NCBI GenBank assembly: GCA_037178625.1
Contig: CM074131.1
Span: 558,001 to 622,000, forward strand
DNA: 64,000 bases
DNA from: Skeletonema tropicum
Lineage: Eukaryota; Bacillariophyta; Thalassiosirophyceae; Thalassiosirales; Thalassiosiraceae
Direction of reading: 5' to 3'
Shown: positions 54,230-64,000 of the stretch, piece after piece
Layout: every line of letters begins with the position of its first letter
Position numbering within the stretch: the first letter of the stretch is position 1
The notes under the pieces: model-generated
What the model saw: the letters and a program-made list of their open reading frames with translations, nothing else
Told to the model about the DNA's origin: nothing
Database searches by the model: none
Program-made: the position numbers and the translations under genes

Positions 54230-54793
54230 TTGAGCTGAGTGTAATCGTTGTGAAAATTAATTCCTATGTAAATAACTTAGATGAGTGCTAAACGAAACTG
54301 AATATCTTTGCTGCTGATACTTCTCTACAATAGCTTTCATATCATCACTCTTTGAGTTAGTGTAGTTTACTCATTGTAAAGAAGAGTGAACAATCCCATT
54401 TGTGTTTCCTTTAATTTATTTGGTACAGTTGTATTGTAGGTGTGTGGTTTTCTTAGATTTAGTTGCTGCCCTACCTTCATTCCCTAAGTATTCCAAGCTA
54501 TTGTACTTTCGCAAGCTACTTCAGCTGACTTCTGACATAATTAAGTAAGTAGGTAAGTACTTATCCCCCAGAAAGGTAGCTCTATGATGTGTGTCGCTCC
54601 GGTATCGGATTTAAATACTTTGCAAGAAAGAGAAGAAACGAATTATTTTTTGCGATTCATCGAGAGGGACGGAAAGCGAAAGCAAGAATGAAACAGCGTG
54701 CTCTCTGCAGAGCAAGAGCGATGAGGGCCAGTGAGGCAACGATATTTTGCTGTGTGGATACAATATATTATGAGAGTTTTAGCAGAATAAAGG
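54230..54793. other. Intergenic region
   Basis: No supported gene. Short open frames here have no motif. Confidence 0.5.
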
Positions 54794-56255
54794 ATGGCTG
54801 AATCTGGATCACTCAGTAGATTGCTACGCGCTCGTCGGAGAGTCAGAACCTCTTCTGGCGCTCGTCCTCCACAAGATGTAGAACAACCCCCGGCAAGCAT
54901 GATTAAGTCGGGAGTTGACGCGAAGAGGAGCAGTCTGGAATTGTCTAACGATAAAAAACCAGGAAAGTATTCTGCTATCTCATATTTTTGGGGAGTGCTT
55001 GTCATGATTGCGCTGGCTCTACTCGCAAACACAATAATGATAACAGCAAGCAACTCCAGAGATGAGCGCTATGGTTCACCCTCGCTACGGAGCCAGTACA
55101 ATTTCCAAAGGAGCTTGCCCCGCACAATTACCATCAGCCAGATTGAACCGATGACTCTCACTGATGTGCCCTACACAAAGGATTTTGAGCATGATAGTGT
55201 TATCCCATCCAATTCAACATTGATTGAGCCCAACCTCCCTGAGCTTGTCAAAGGTTACGATAAGAATGTGTGTAAGCCGACGCATGATTGGCAAACCAAG
55301 AGCTTTCCAAATTGCAATATGTTCCATGAAACTAGTTTATCAGAGATGACTTTCATTACCAGCGGAACGCTGCGCTCTGTTTTTGAGTTGAGTGAGAATA
55401 TCGATGGACATTTCAACAAATTCGTGTACAAAAATCTCGATTATAATGGCAAGCATAACGTTGATCTAAAGAGGATCGATCAAGAAAGAAAGGATGCTTT
55501 GATTTTGGAAAGATCTACAAGCTCTAAATTTATACCCGGTATACATGGATATTGCAGTACTGCGGTGATGATGGATACCTGAAGACATGGAGACTTACAA
55601 TGAGCAGAGATTAGATGAAGATATCATCGTTTCACCCTTGGACCGGCTGAAAATTAGCATTCACATTGCCTCTAGTGTAGCAGACTTGCATTCTGTTGAT
55701 TTTATACACAATGACCTACACGAGCAGCAATTCCTATTCCAGGATGGATTGTTCAAGCTGAATGATTTCAATTATGCAAAACCAATGTATGCTAATAAGA
55801 ACACAAATGAGACATGTACATTATCCGAGAAGTTTAACATGGGCCTGTTTGGAAGATCTCTGGAGGAGCTGCAATATAAAATCGATTATGAGGGATTCAC
55901 GCCAGTAATACCAGACAAAATTGATGTATGGATGATGGGCAATCTTTTATATACAATACTGACCGACTTGCAAGTTTGGGATGAGGAATTACGGTCAGAT
56001 GAAGATGTCAAAATGAAGCAAGCCGAGAGTTTGGTGGCCGGGAACAGACCTCGGATTCCGAAACGTTTCAGTGAGAGTAATGATCCATTGCATGTAGCTA
56101 TGCTGCATGCGTTAAATATGACTTGGACATATAATTGGAAGGAAAGGCCATCGGCTAGAGCAGTTGCAAACTACCTAATAGGAGAGCTGCGGAATATCAC
56201 TGGTGAAGAGGAACCTGATTTACGAATAAACTTTCTGAACGAGGGTTTTCGATAA
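54794..56255 (+). pseudogene. Membrane-anchored protein kinase-like gene with frameshift
   Basis: 54794-55582 encodes a basic N-terminus, one membrane helix at about residues 61-84 (type II topology, so the rest would face the ER/Golgi lumen or outside) and the kinase N-lobe (FITSGTLRSVFEL, then KFVYKNLDYNG). The frame then ends in TGA, and the C-lobe continues from 55587 in another frame: LKISIHIASSVADLHSVDFI, HNDLHEQQFLFQDGLFKLND, FNYAK, and later DVWMMGNLLYTIL. The catalytic loop HNDLHEQQ has Gln where Asn is usual, and DFN stands for DFG. Secretory kinases of this shape are known from diatoms, where one acts on silica-associated proteins. The break needs one indel, so a sequencing error, a cryptic intron or a dead gene are all possible. 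Confidence 0.6.
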
Positions 56256-56667
56256 TAAATGTAGCATAGTTTGCGCCTCCTATTGGGCTTGCCAAGATGT
56301 GCGATAGCCATTGTTCAAACAGTACACCTCTTGATATATCTTCTACTCTGAACTTCCTCAGACTTCCGCCGACTCCTCATCCGGTATCACCATCAGTGGA
56401 GAACAAAGCATCAGAGCACACCTCCACTCAATTCCCGTGGAGGGTACCAAAGAGTTGGGCGTCAGAATCACACTACTTAGGAGGTACGAAGATTGACTGT
56501 AATTAGAACTAGCAATTTCCCCCTACTACTTCGAAGTTGTTGTGTCCTCTCGCAATTTTCTCTTCTTCATTATTTTCTCATAGCTTACTCATCTTAATCT
56601 CTACTTTCTCCGTCATCCCCTACCCCTATTGCCTCCCCCCCCCTCAAAAGTGTCATAGTCAAAATCA
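56256..56667. other. Intergenic region
   Basis: No supported gene; pyrimidine-rich toward the right. Confidence 0.5.
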
Positions 56668-57624
56668 TCACAGGATTACACACAACTCTCGTTTCTCATC
56701 CTGCTCTTCATCGACACTATCTTCACCTGCATCTTCATGATCCTCCACTCCAAACCTGTGCAGTGGCAAAGCGAGAAAAGAGAGGACATTATTCATCACA
56801 ATATCGCGAGGTAAAGTTCCCTCGAGTGGAGTTACAGCCTCATCCAATATGCATTGATGCTCTGCTTTGCAATGACGTATTTTTTCAAGAACAGATCTAA
56901 GCCAACTTCGTATTGCAATGGTCTTTTCTCCCTCGTCACCCCATCTGGGTGCATCAAGAAGAATCTGATTGATTGAATCAATTTCTGCACTCATATCATT
57001 TCTCCACTCCTCAAAGTGTAAAGCAGCGATAGTTTCACGTAATTCTACTCCTTCAACAAGATCTACGTATATCAAATTTCCACATCCCAGGAATACATCA
57101 TCAGCAGAAATTATGCCATCTTTCAAAGGGATGGTGATTCGTTCAAGATAGTAGCAGTGATCGAATGCCCCCCTATGAATTCTTTCCAGCTTGCTGCTAA
57201 ATTTCGCCTTCGTCAGGGCCGCACAAGAACAGAATGCCCACCCCTCGACGATCCTGGCAGATGGCAGGTTGATGCTCCTCAAAGATTTGCAGTGACCGAA
57301 TGCATTATCTTTAATTATTTCCAGTTTGCCGCATTCCACATCCATCAGGGCTTCACAATAATAGAATGCAAACCGCTCAACAATTTTGACGCCGGGCATG
57401 ATTACTAGCCGCAAGCGAGGGCATCTCCAGAATGCCAATCTCTCAATCTTTTCGACTTCATCATGGAAAATGACTTCAATGATGTTAGAATGCTCGTGGA
57501 ATGCACGTCTCGGAATGATTTTGACATCCACGAAGACGTGAGTTGCATCGTCGGGAATAACTTCGCCTTCCGCGCCGGTGTAAGTGAACCTAGTGATGAT
57601 GTTATTACCGCCCTCGGCCGCCAT
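56668..57624 (-). CDS. BspA-type leucine-rich repeat protein
   Basis: This 318-residue single-exon protein has about six BspA-like (LRR_5) repeats between residues 30 and 190: IPRRAFHEHSNIIEVIFHDE, then IERLAFWRCPRLRLV, IVERFAFYYCEALMDV, IKDNAFGHCKSLRSI, VEGWAFCSCAALTKA and IHRGAFDHCYYLERI. A helical C-terminal region follows, with an acidic tail (EDSVDEEQDEKRE). There is no signal peptide, so it is probably intracellular. Such repeats are protein-binding surfaces and are strongly expanded in diatoms; the partner is unknown. It starts at the first ATG and ends in a TGA or TAA typical of the region. Confidence 0.8.
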   Translation of the reverse strand: MAAEGGNNIITRFTYTGAEGEVIPDDATHVFVDVKIIPRRAFHEHSNIIEVIFHDEVEKIERLAFWRCPRLRLVIMPGVKIVERFAFYYCEALMDVECGKLEIIKDNAFGHCKSLRSINLPSARIVEGWAFCSCAALTKAKFSSKLERIHRGAFDHCYYLERITIPLKDGIISADDVFLGCGNLIYVDLVEGVELRETIAALHFEEWRNDMSAEIDSINQILLDAPRWGDEGEKTIAIRSWLRSVLEKIRHCKAEHQCILDEAVTPLEGTLPRDIVMNNVLSFLALPLHRFGVEDHEDAGEDSVDEEQDEKRELCVIL

Positions 57625-60600
57625 GATGGGACAGTTATTATTTTGCCACTCGTTTAATTAGCGCATATGCCGTCCATATATATAATATTGGTCGCCCCTA
57701 CAACCTTACTTGCTGTTTCATGGACCGAAACGACGCCTTTATCCTACTGGCAACAGGTGCTCTGCGGCGGAGGGGATGAAAATCACCACCGCTATTGTGG
57801 CGGTCAAACGTCTCTTTGTGCTGAATATGGCGAGCCACCGATAAAACAATTGAATTCAGCGTCAAAAAATGGTCTAACATGTACATTATTACTTCGGAAT
57901 GTCGACATTTAGTTGTGCAATGAGGGTAGTAGGATGGGAGGCTGTCATGGTGCGGCTCTTTTTTTATCGAAATTATTGCTGCGTCCTGCGTCTCATTGCG
58001 GCGGTGCGTCGCATGGCGCGCCGACTAAGTACGATAGAGTTTGTATGGTAGTTTGCTAGAGGTGAAAAAAACTGACCAAGTTGGTACGTTGGGCCACGTG
58101 GAACTTATTGAAGGCATTTCTAGCACACCGCGCACAAAATGTTGGTCAATTATTGCAAAAAATGTAAAATGTTGGTCAATTACCATGTCGACACCTCCAC
58201 AGCCTAATATATGCGTCCCCAGTAGACATAGCCACCCCTATCCGGATATAATGTGATAGCCCAAGTTATTAGCTTTCGATAGAGCCACTGGTCAATATCA
58301 CACCTCCTATATTCGCCCCACAGTTGTGGAGTAGCGTAGACCATGGGGGGGCTGGAGGCGATTTTTAGTTTGAGATTTTTACTAGCAGAAATGCTAGAAT
58401 GCACATCATAATATCTCCGTGTAGATTAACTATAAATAGTTCAACCAAAGACTAGTTAGTTTTTAATAGTATTTAGTTTAGCATTCCTATCGGCCATTTT
58501 TGTCGAATGTCTAGTTGTAGTGCGTAGTAGGGGGGGTGATGACATGGTTGTTTGCCACTTTTCACCACTAGCAGCGATTTGACTCGACTCGAATATACAT
58601 ACTATTCCTACGTAGAAGCAAAAAATCGTCGTAGAACTCATCTTCACTCACATTTTCAGCCATGTCGAGTACTTCTTTACTACATGTAAGACCGGAGATG
58701 GGTAAGACGATTGCAATAGAACATCAATAGAACACATTATGATTTTATACACTTGCGCCGCCTCTTAAAATATATAACTCTACCACATTTTCCTCTAGTG
58801 CTTTCAGGAATACTTTTTGTCTTTGCTGTCTTGGCCGTAGGACCCTTGTTCTTCCTCTTTCCCTTAAATCTTCTAGCCACCGATTCTCTCCTCATGAAAA
58901 CTTGTGGATTCATTGCTCTGTGCTCACATCAAGCACGTATTATTGCCTGCTTCTCCAAATCTCCTACTACCCTACTGAAGCAAAAATCATAGCAGAAGCC
59001 GTCTTGGAAGATATTCAGTCACCGAGCCGACTCCACCATCATGTCTTCAATACCTGGATCACCCACGCTCATTAGTTGATTTAGGACAGCTTTCATTTGT
59101 GGAACTTTCTTATTGTCTTTATTGACAATGGGCACATCAAGAAGGATATGAGATGAGTGCGAATTTGCTGACTGTAACTGTATCCGACAGCTTCACCACG
59201 TGATGATTTGAACTTTGATATCTCGCGAAGCATTGCGCCGGTATGAATCTGATGCATGTCCATTCCTCCTACGCACTCCCTGTTCCGATGAAGTACACCA
59301 GGAGCAACCTCTGATAGGACGGGATATTGATGCTTGTCTGACTCGGAAAAGGTTTAGTTGTGGAGGATCGGTGATATCAGGCAACAGCGGTACAATAGTC
59401 ATTTCCTCTCAAGGGAAGCACATGAGATGGAGTGACAGCAGCGGGTTTAGTAATAGAGATAGTAGCCGACTCAAGGCTTAGTTGGCAATTGTGTTGGCGG
59501 TTGTTTCACGTCATCATGCGGCAATTGCTCTTTCCGTTTGTCAAGTAGTCCATGTCCATCAAATCCTCTCGGAGTTGTTGCTATGACATAACTTCTTGGA
59601 CCTTCACTCCTTTCAATTCTGCGTCACGAGATGGTATTGCCACAGTATTCCCTTTTTCATCTGCGGTGAATTCTTTGTGGCTTTCCATTTCAAAGAGTTA
59701 CTAAAATCAGCAGAACGTGTTGTGCTGATTGGTGGAGCATCTGCCGGCCTATTTTCTTTTGCACCCTCGCAAATTTGTCCGTAGGAGACAGTGCAATAAC
59801 TATTAAACTCTCTACCCACCATTATATTGTGCCTTTTCTGCATCTCCTTCAGCTTGTCTTGGTGAACTTCGGCCTTTTGTGCATCGGTCTTGATTGGTTC
59901 ACCGTGACGATTGGTGTGTAAGCGTAGTCCAAGGGCTTCGTTCGGTAAGTTGGGACAGCCCCTTCGAGTTATTTGTCTGGAGAACGACAATGCATGGAAT
60001 GGTAATGTGTTGGGATGCTCCAAATAGGGAGTCGAAGAAGGTATCTTGCCACAGGTGGGTGAGATCATATCATCATCGGCATGAATGCACGCGGGAGGCA
60101 AAAAGGTGACTATTGCTTTCGCAGCACGTGTGGTCCTCATCTGTTCCTCCTTTTGCAGAACTTAACTACTAGAGATAGTTGCGGCGACGTTTGCACCAAA
60201 AGGAGAAGCATATACAATGTATTGTTGTTGTTATTTAACGTCGCCGCTGGTATGCCTCGGTATGTTTCATCAATGAAATTGGAAGTTGCATGATGAACGC
60301 GTGTTGTGCGATCAGTCGAGTCAAAATAAGTTTTGAGAATAGTAGTCTTAAATTTTGTGTTTCACACATCTTGACCGGCACTCTCCGGCACTACCAGGTA
60401 TGATCTAAGGTAGGAATTAAAATTTGTACGACGAAATCTCCTCCTGCCAGTGGTGAATTTTGTGAGTGGTGATGCCGGGGCAAAAAGTTGGTCAGTTTTT
60501 TTCTTGGTCAGTTTTTTTCATCACTAGTTTGCTGTACCTATGTAGCTGTAGCGTAGATAGAAGGTGGTTTTAGCCGGATGCCGGATAGATGCCGGATGGC

Positions 60601-60926
60601 CAAACAAGGGATACCAATTCCTATGTGACTTTGTTGTCACATCATCAGCTATCCGGTATTGAAAAGTTCGGCAACTATATATCCTCCTCTTGGCGCCTAC
60701 CTTCTTTCACGTCTGATGATGATGAAGGTTAGGAAGAGCAACATACTATAGCCGCAACGAGAAATAGAAGATGATCAGCGGCAGCCTCTGGGGTGCATCA
60801 GAAGACCAAAGAATAATACTGCTGAGTTCTGGGACAGCCTGGAATATGATGAAAAGCTTGTTAAGAAGCAGCAGTCTTATCCAGAGAAATTGCCGGGCAA
60901 GGTGCAGCATGGAGAGATGATCTTAT
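57625..60926. other. Gene-poor interval
   Basis: The longest open frame is 59613-60140 (minus), 175 codons, with a coding-like piece (LGLRLHTNRHGEPIKTDAQK) but no recognised domain. Another minus-strand stretch near 59020-59110 reads VPQMKAVLNQLMSVGDPGIE, so a decayed coding region may lie across 59000-60140. The phrase AAAATGTTGGTCAATTA occurs twice near 58138 and 58167. Confidence 0.4.
59613..60140 (-). CDS. Hypothetical open frame, possibly a remnant
   Basis: A 175-codon minus-strand frame beginning MRTTRAAKAIVTFLPPACIH. It includes GRE-FNSYCTVSYGQICEG and a Lys/Glu-rich helix (QKAEVHQDKLKEMQKRH). No family is recognised. It might be part of a broken mobile-element protein. Confidence 0.25.
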   Translation of the reverse strand: MRTTRAAKAIVTFLPPACIHADDDMISPTCGKIPSSTPYLEHPNTLPFHALSFSRQITRRGCPNLPNEALGLRLHTNRHGEPIKTDAQKAEVHQDKLKEMQKRHNIMVGREFNSYCTVSYGQICEGAKENRPADAPPISTTRSADFSNSLKWKATKNSPQMKKGILWQYHLVTQN

Positions 60927-63900
60927 TTATTCGCTAACATAGTTCTGTCGAGTAAAATTTGCTGGGATGACTTCCCGTGACATTCCGCAATCAGGGCACT
61001 CCCATCCGACCGCAAGGCCGTCCCCACCACCAAAATCCATCACAAACGCTTCCATGTAGTATGATTCCCCGGCAACGAGCTCAATCAACGCTGATCCCTG
61101 GCTAGCCGTGGTATCAAAATTTATTGTCCATCTATTTGCATAAGCAATCAAAGACAAGCCTTCAGTACCAGTATCCGAACTAAGCCATAGTTCCGTTATA
61201 TCGTCGCCCCGAACCCAAAATCTGTAGTTGCCGCTCTTGGGAGCTGTGATGTATGTCCTCATCCGAGCTCCATATTTATCGCCATCTCGGAAGGCTTCAA
61301 GAGTGTTGTCCAGCACCACCGTCTTGTCTGGGAAGTCTGGGTAGCGTGGATCATTTCTCAAGGTAGAAACCGCCTTCGCATCCGTCGAAAAATCATAACC
61401 GTACCAGTATTCCTAGAGTGATTGTAGTTGTCAATAACAAGGTGAGATTGAAATGTTCACAATATGGTCAACAAGTGGAGGAATTCGCGTCACTTACCAT
61501 TATGGCACCATTTTCACATCCAGGTATTGCTACTTTCAAGCACCCACCAGACTCAGTGCACGTGTCCTTTGTGCAAGCGTTACCGTCGCTAGGCGTAGGT
61601 GCGTATGTAGGTGATAATGTGACACCTCCGCCTTCGATCTGCTTGCAGATTGAACGCCAGTCGCCATCATTTTGATCAGGACCGCAGTTGTCAAAGTTTG
61701 TATCGAAATGGATATCACCGCCTGGCCAAGAAGCGCATCCACAGGGTACCCACGACCAAGACCCCACTACTACACTGCCATCCCTAAGATTCAATGAAAG
61801 GCTCTCACCAGCAAGTTTGCACTCCTCGATTGTTGTAATTTCTTTCCCAGCTGGACATGAACCAGTAGCCTCTTGCAACATTGCATAAGCTACTAAACTA
61901 GGCGTAGGAGGAGGAGTAACTGGTTCAATTGGCTCATGAGTAGGAGATGCAGTTACTCCTGCGGTCGGCTCAGGAGTAGGTGATGCCGTAACTTCTGTAA
62001 CTCCTCCGGTCGGCTCGGCAGTTGGCGGTGCGGTTGGGTCAGGATACCTGCAATAGTCCTCGCCGTATACTGGGTCGCCAACGCATCCTGGGATTGGCTC
62101 GTTTTTCCAGCGTAGTTGACTGAGAGCAACGAATGACAAGATGAGTACAAAATCATTATCAAAGATAGTCAAGTCATAAAGCCTCAACTTTGGATTCAAA
62201 TTCATTCCCTACAAGCCACTCACCATATGAGTCCGGGTTGGCACTGCGCATCAGAGTCACAATCTCCTTCACAAAGACCAAGGGGGAAGTTTTCGGGTGG
62301 ACTCCAATTATTTCCTTTCATCCACACTGTATTCTCAGTTGCACGCACAGCACAGAAATCTTCTGCGGCAGTTGTAACTCCTGTGCATCCGGGCACTGCC
62401 TCATTCCCGAATCTGCAAGGTAGAGGTGAAGTTGTGTGGAAGAAAAATGTCAAATAATCAGATCATTATGTCGAGAATCATCATTACTTATCCATAGAAA
62501 TGAAGTCAAAGCAGTAGAAGTGCGCTCAATGTCAAATATTCCATACCTTTGAAAGCAAACCAAGTCACCTGCACAATGACTATCGTCGTCACAGTCACCT
62601 TGACACTCAAGCAAAGGGCTTTCAGGAGCACCAATGCCAGTGAAAATGAGTTGAAGTGCAGGAGGTGAAGGTGGCTGGGTGGGTGTAGTACCTGGAACGG
62701 TTGGCTCAGGAGTAGGAGATGATGTAAGTGCCGAGGTCGGCTCAGGAGTAGGTGATGCCGTAACTTCTATAACTCCTCCGGTCGGCTCGGCAGTTGGCGG
62801 TGCGGTTGGGTCTGGATACCTGCAATAGTCCTCGCCGTATACTGGGTCGCCAACGCATCCTGGGATTGGCTCGTTATTCCTGCGTAGTTGACTGAGAGCA
62901 ACGAATGACAAGATGAGTACAAAATCATTATCAAAGATAGTCAAGTCATAAAGCCTCAACTTTGGATTCAAATTCATTCCCTACAAGCCACTCACCATAT
63001 GAGTCCGGGTTGGCACTGCGCATCAGAGTCACAATCTCCTTCACAAAGACCAAGGGGGAAGTTTTCGGGTGGACTCCCATTATCTCCTTTCATCCACACT
63101 GTATTCTCAGTTGCACGCACAGCACAGAAATCTTCTGCGGCAGTTGTAACTCCTGTGCATCCGGGCACTGCCTCATTCCCGAATCTGCAAGGTAGAGGTG
63201 AAGTTGTGTGGAAGAAAAATGTCAAATAATCAGATCATTATGTCGAGAATCATCATTACTTATCCATAGAAATGAAGTCAAAGCAGTAGAAGTGCGCTCA
63301 ATGTCAAATATTCCATACCTTTGAAAGCAAACCAAGTCACCTGCACAATGACTATCGTCGTCACAGTCACCTTGACACTCAAGCAAAGGGCTTTCAGGAG
63401 CACCAATGCCAGTGAAAATAAGTTGAAGTGCAGGTGGCTGGGTGGGTGTAGTACCTGGAACGGTTGGCTCGGCAGTAGGAGATGATGTAAGTGCCGAGGT
63501 CGGCTCAGGAGTAGGTGATGCCGTAACTCCTGCGGTCGGCTCGGCAGTAGGTGGTGTGTTGACAGGGCTCTTAGAGGGTGATGGTGTGACCGGTGCATTA
63601 GTTGGGCTCTTAGAGGGTGATGGTGTGACCGGTGCATTAGTAGGGCTCTTTGAAGGTTGAACTGTGGGTCCTTGAGGTCTGAACATGGTTTCGGCATCAA
63701 ACATATCAGTTCGATCAAAACTCTCCTTATGAGGGCATACTTTTGCTAGATCATTACTACCAGCCCATTCAGCTATTCCATTCCAGACTGCATCCCATGG
63801 TGTAGTGGGCACTGGCCTGCGACCACTTGCTTTCATTACTTCAAACAAATTGCTTGGATACTTTCCTAGAATTTTGCCTCCCTTCAACCCTCCTCCTATG

Positions 63901-64000
63901 GCGAAGTAGTGGCCTCCCCAACTGCAAATTAAGAAACACATGACAAAAACATTTAGTTATGTCGAAACAAGAAAGAAGATGATACTGAAAAAGTGAGCTT
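60927..64000 (-). CDS. Mosaic secreted protein: DUF1501-like end, Cys-rich modules, PA14 (partial)
   Basis: Visible exons on the minus strand are 63319-63921, 62996-63184, 62547-62891, 62224-62412, 61498-62119 and 60927-61412; all GT-AG introns keep frame, and the 5' part lies beyond the window. The first exon starts with WGGHYFAIGGGLKGGKILGK and RRPVPTTPWDAVWNGIAEW, the end of a DUF1501-type (sulfatase-fold) domain. Pro/Thr/Ser linkers (PSKSPTNAPVTPSPSKSP) then join Cys-rich modules of the form LECxGDCDDDSHCAGDLVCF followed by VPGC...DFC. The C-terminus is a PA14 domain (EYWYGYDFSTD, then GNYRFWVRGDDITELWLSSD, SYYMEAFVMDFGGGDG). PA14 domains bind carbohydrates. About 810 residues are visible. 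The protein is probably extracellular and wall-associated. Confidence 0.75.
61962..63505. repeat. 772-bp tandem duplication inside the mosaic gene
   Basis: 61962-62733 and 62734-63505 are near-identical. Each copy carries one 189-bp exon, the same 134- and 104-nt introns and parts of the flanking exons. The break falls in the repetitive PT-linker code. Confidence 0.8.

Noticed and set aside
1..64000. CRISPR arrays, bacterial operons or phage modules
   Set aside because: Repeats are long tandem units or transposon ends rather than short spaced repeats, and genes have spliceosomal introns.

Overview
The window looks like nuclear DNA of a centric, chitin-forming diatom (Thalassiosirales-like). 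The evidence is: short GT-AG introns of about 70-190 nt; a chitin synthase with an HPGG (cytochrome-b5-like) segment; a bipartite plastid leader with an AF motif on a TspO-like protein; Pro/Thr/Ser-rich linkers joining Cys-rich modules; BspA-type leucine-rich repeats; a RING-Sel1 repeat protein; and tyrosine-recombinase mobile elements. The species is an inference. No bacterial operon structure, CRISPR array, rRNA or convincing tRNA gene was seen.

Layout. 1-188 is the tail of a gene starting outside the window. 2.9-5.0 kb holds a hAT-type DNA transposon that ends 47 bp before a four-exon gene for a multi-pass membrane protein with EGF-like modules (5.0-7.8 kb). 8.0-8.3 kb is a broken antisense fragment of RNA polymerase III largest subunit. 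Mitochondrial ribosomal protein L23 (8.7 kb) and a plastid-directed TspO-like protein (9.5-10.5 kb) follow.

10.5-29.2 kb is the most distinctive region: two full 8.15-kb tandem units plus a partial third. Together they carry five copies (A1, B1, A2, B2, A3) of a two-exon gene for a secreted protein with an acidic Ser-rich repeat domain and a basic domain with 14 cysteines. Each copy has ACGCGT boxes upstream and a 16-nt perfect palindrome downstream. Each full unit also holds a block of decayed mobile DNA: an Ulp1-like protease with its catalytic residues kept, flanked by oppositely oriented retroelement ends. Each unit junction carries a truncated copy of the TspO gene start.

29.2-35.2 kb has a frameshifted RING-Sel1 gene, RAD23 and ATG12. 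35.2-40.8 kb is gene-poor, with a 567-bp MITE-like element, palindromes and two decayed Crypton-like recombinase pieces. 40.9-48.0 kb is a nearly complete tyrosine-recombinase retrotransposon (Gag-like, RT-RNase H, recombinase) with split direct repeats A1-ORFs-B1-A2-B2. 48.9-49.4 kb has a small basic hypothetical gene. 50.4-54.2 kb is chitin synthase. 54.8-56.3 kb is a membrane-anchored kinase-like gene broken by a frameshift, and 56.7-57.6 kb is a BspA-type repeat protein. 60.9-64.0 kb is the 3' part of a large mosaic gene (DUF1501-like end, Cys-rich modules, PA14) with an internal 772-bp duplication.

A possible functional theme is secreted or cell-wall material: chitin synthase, a type II membrane kinase like those that act on diatom wall proteins, acidic secreted proteins with many casein-kinase-like sites, and the PA14/DUF1501 mosaic protein. 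That link is inference only.
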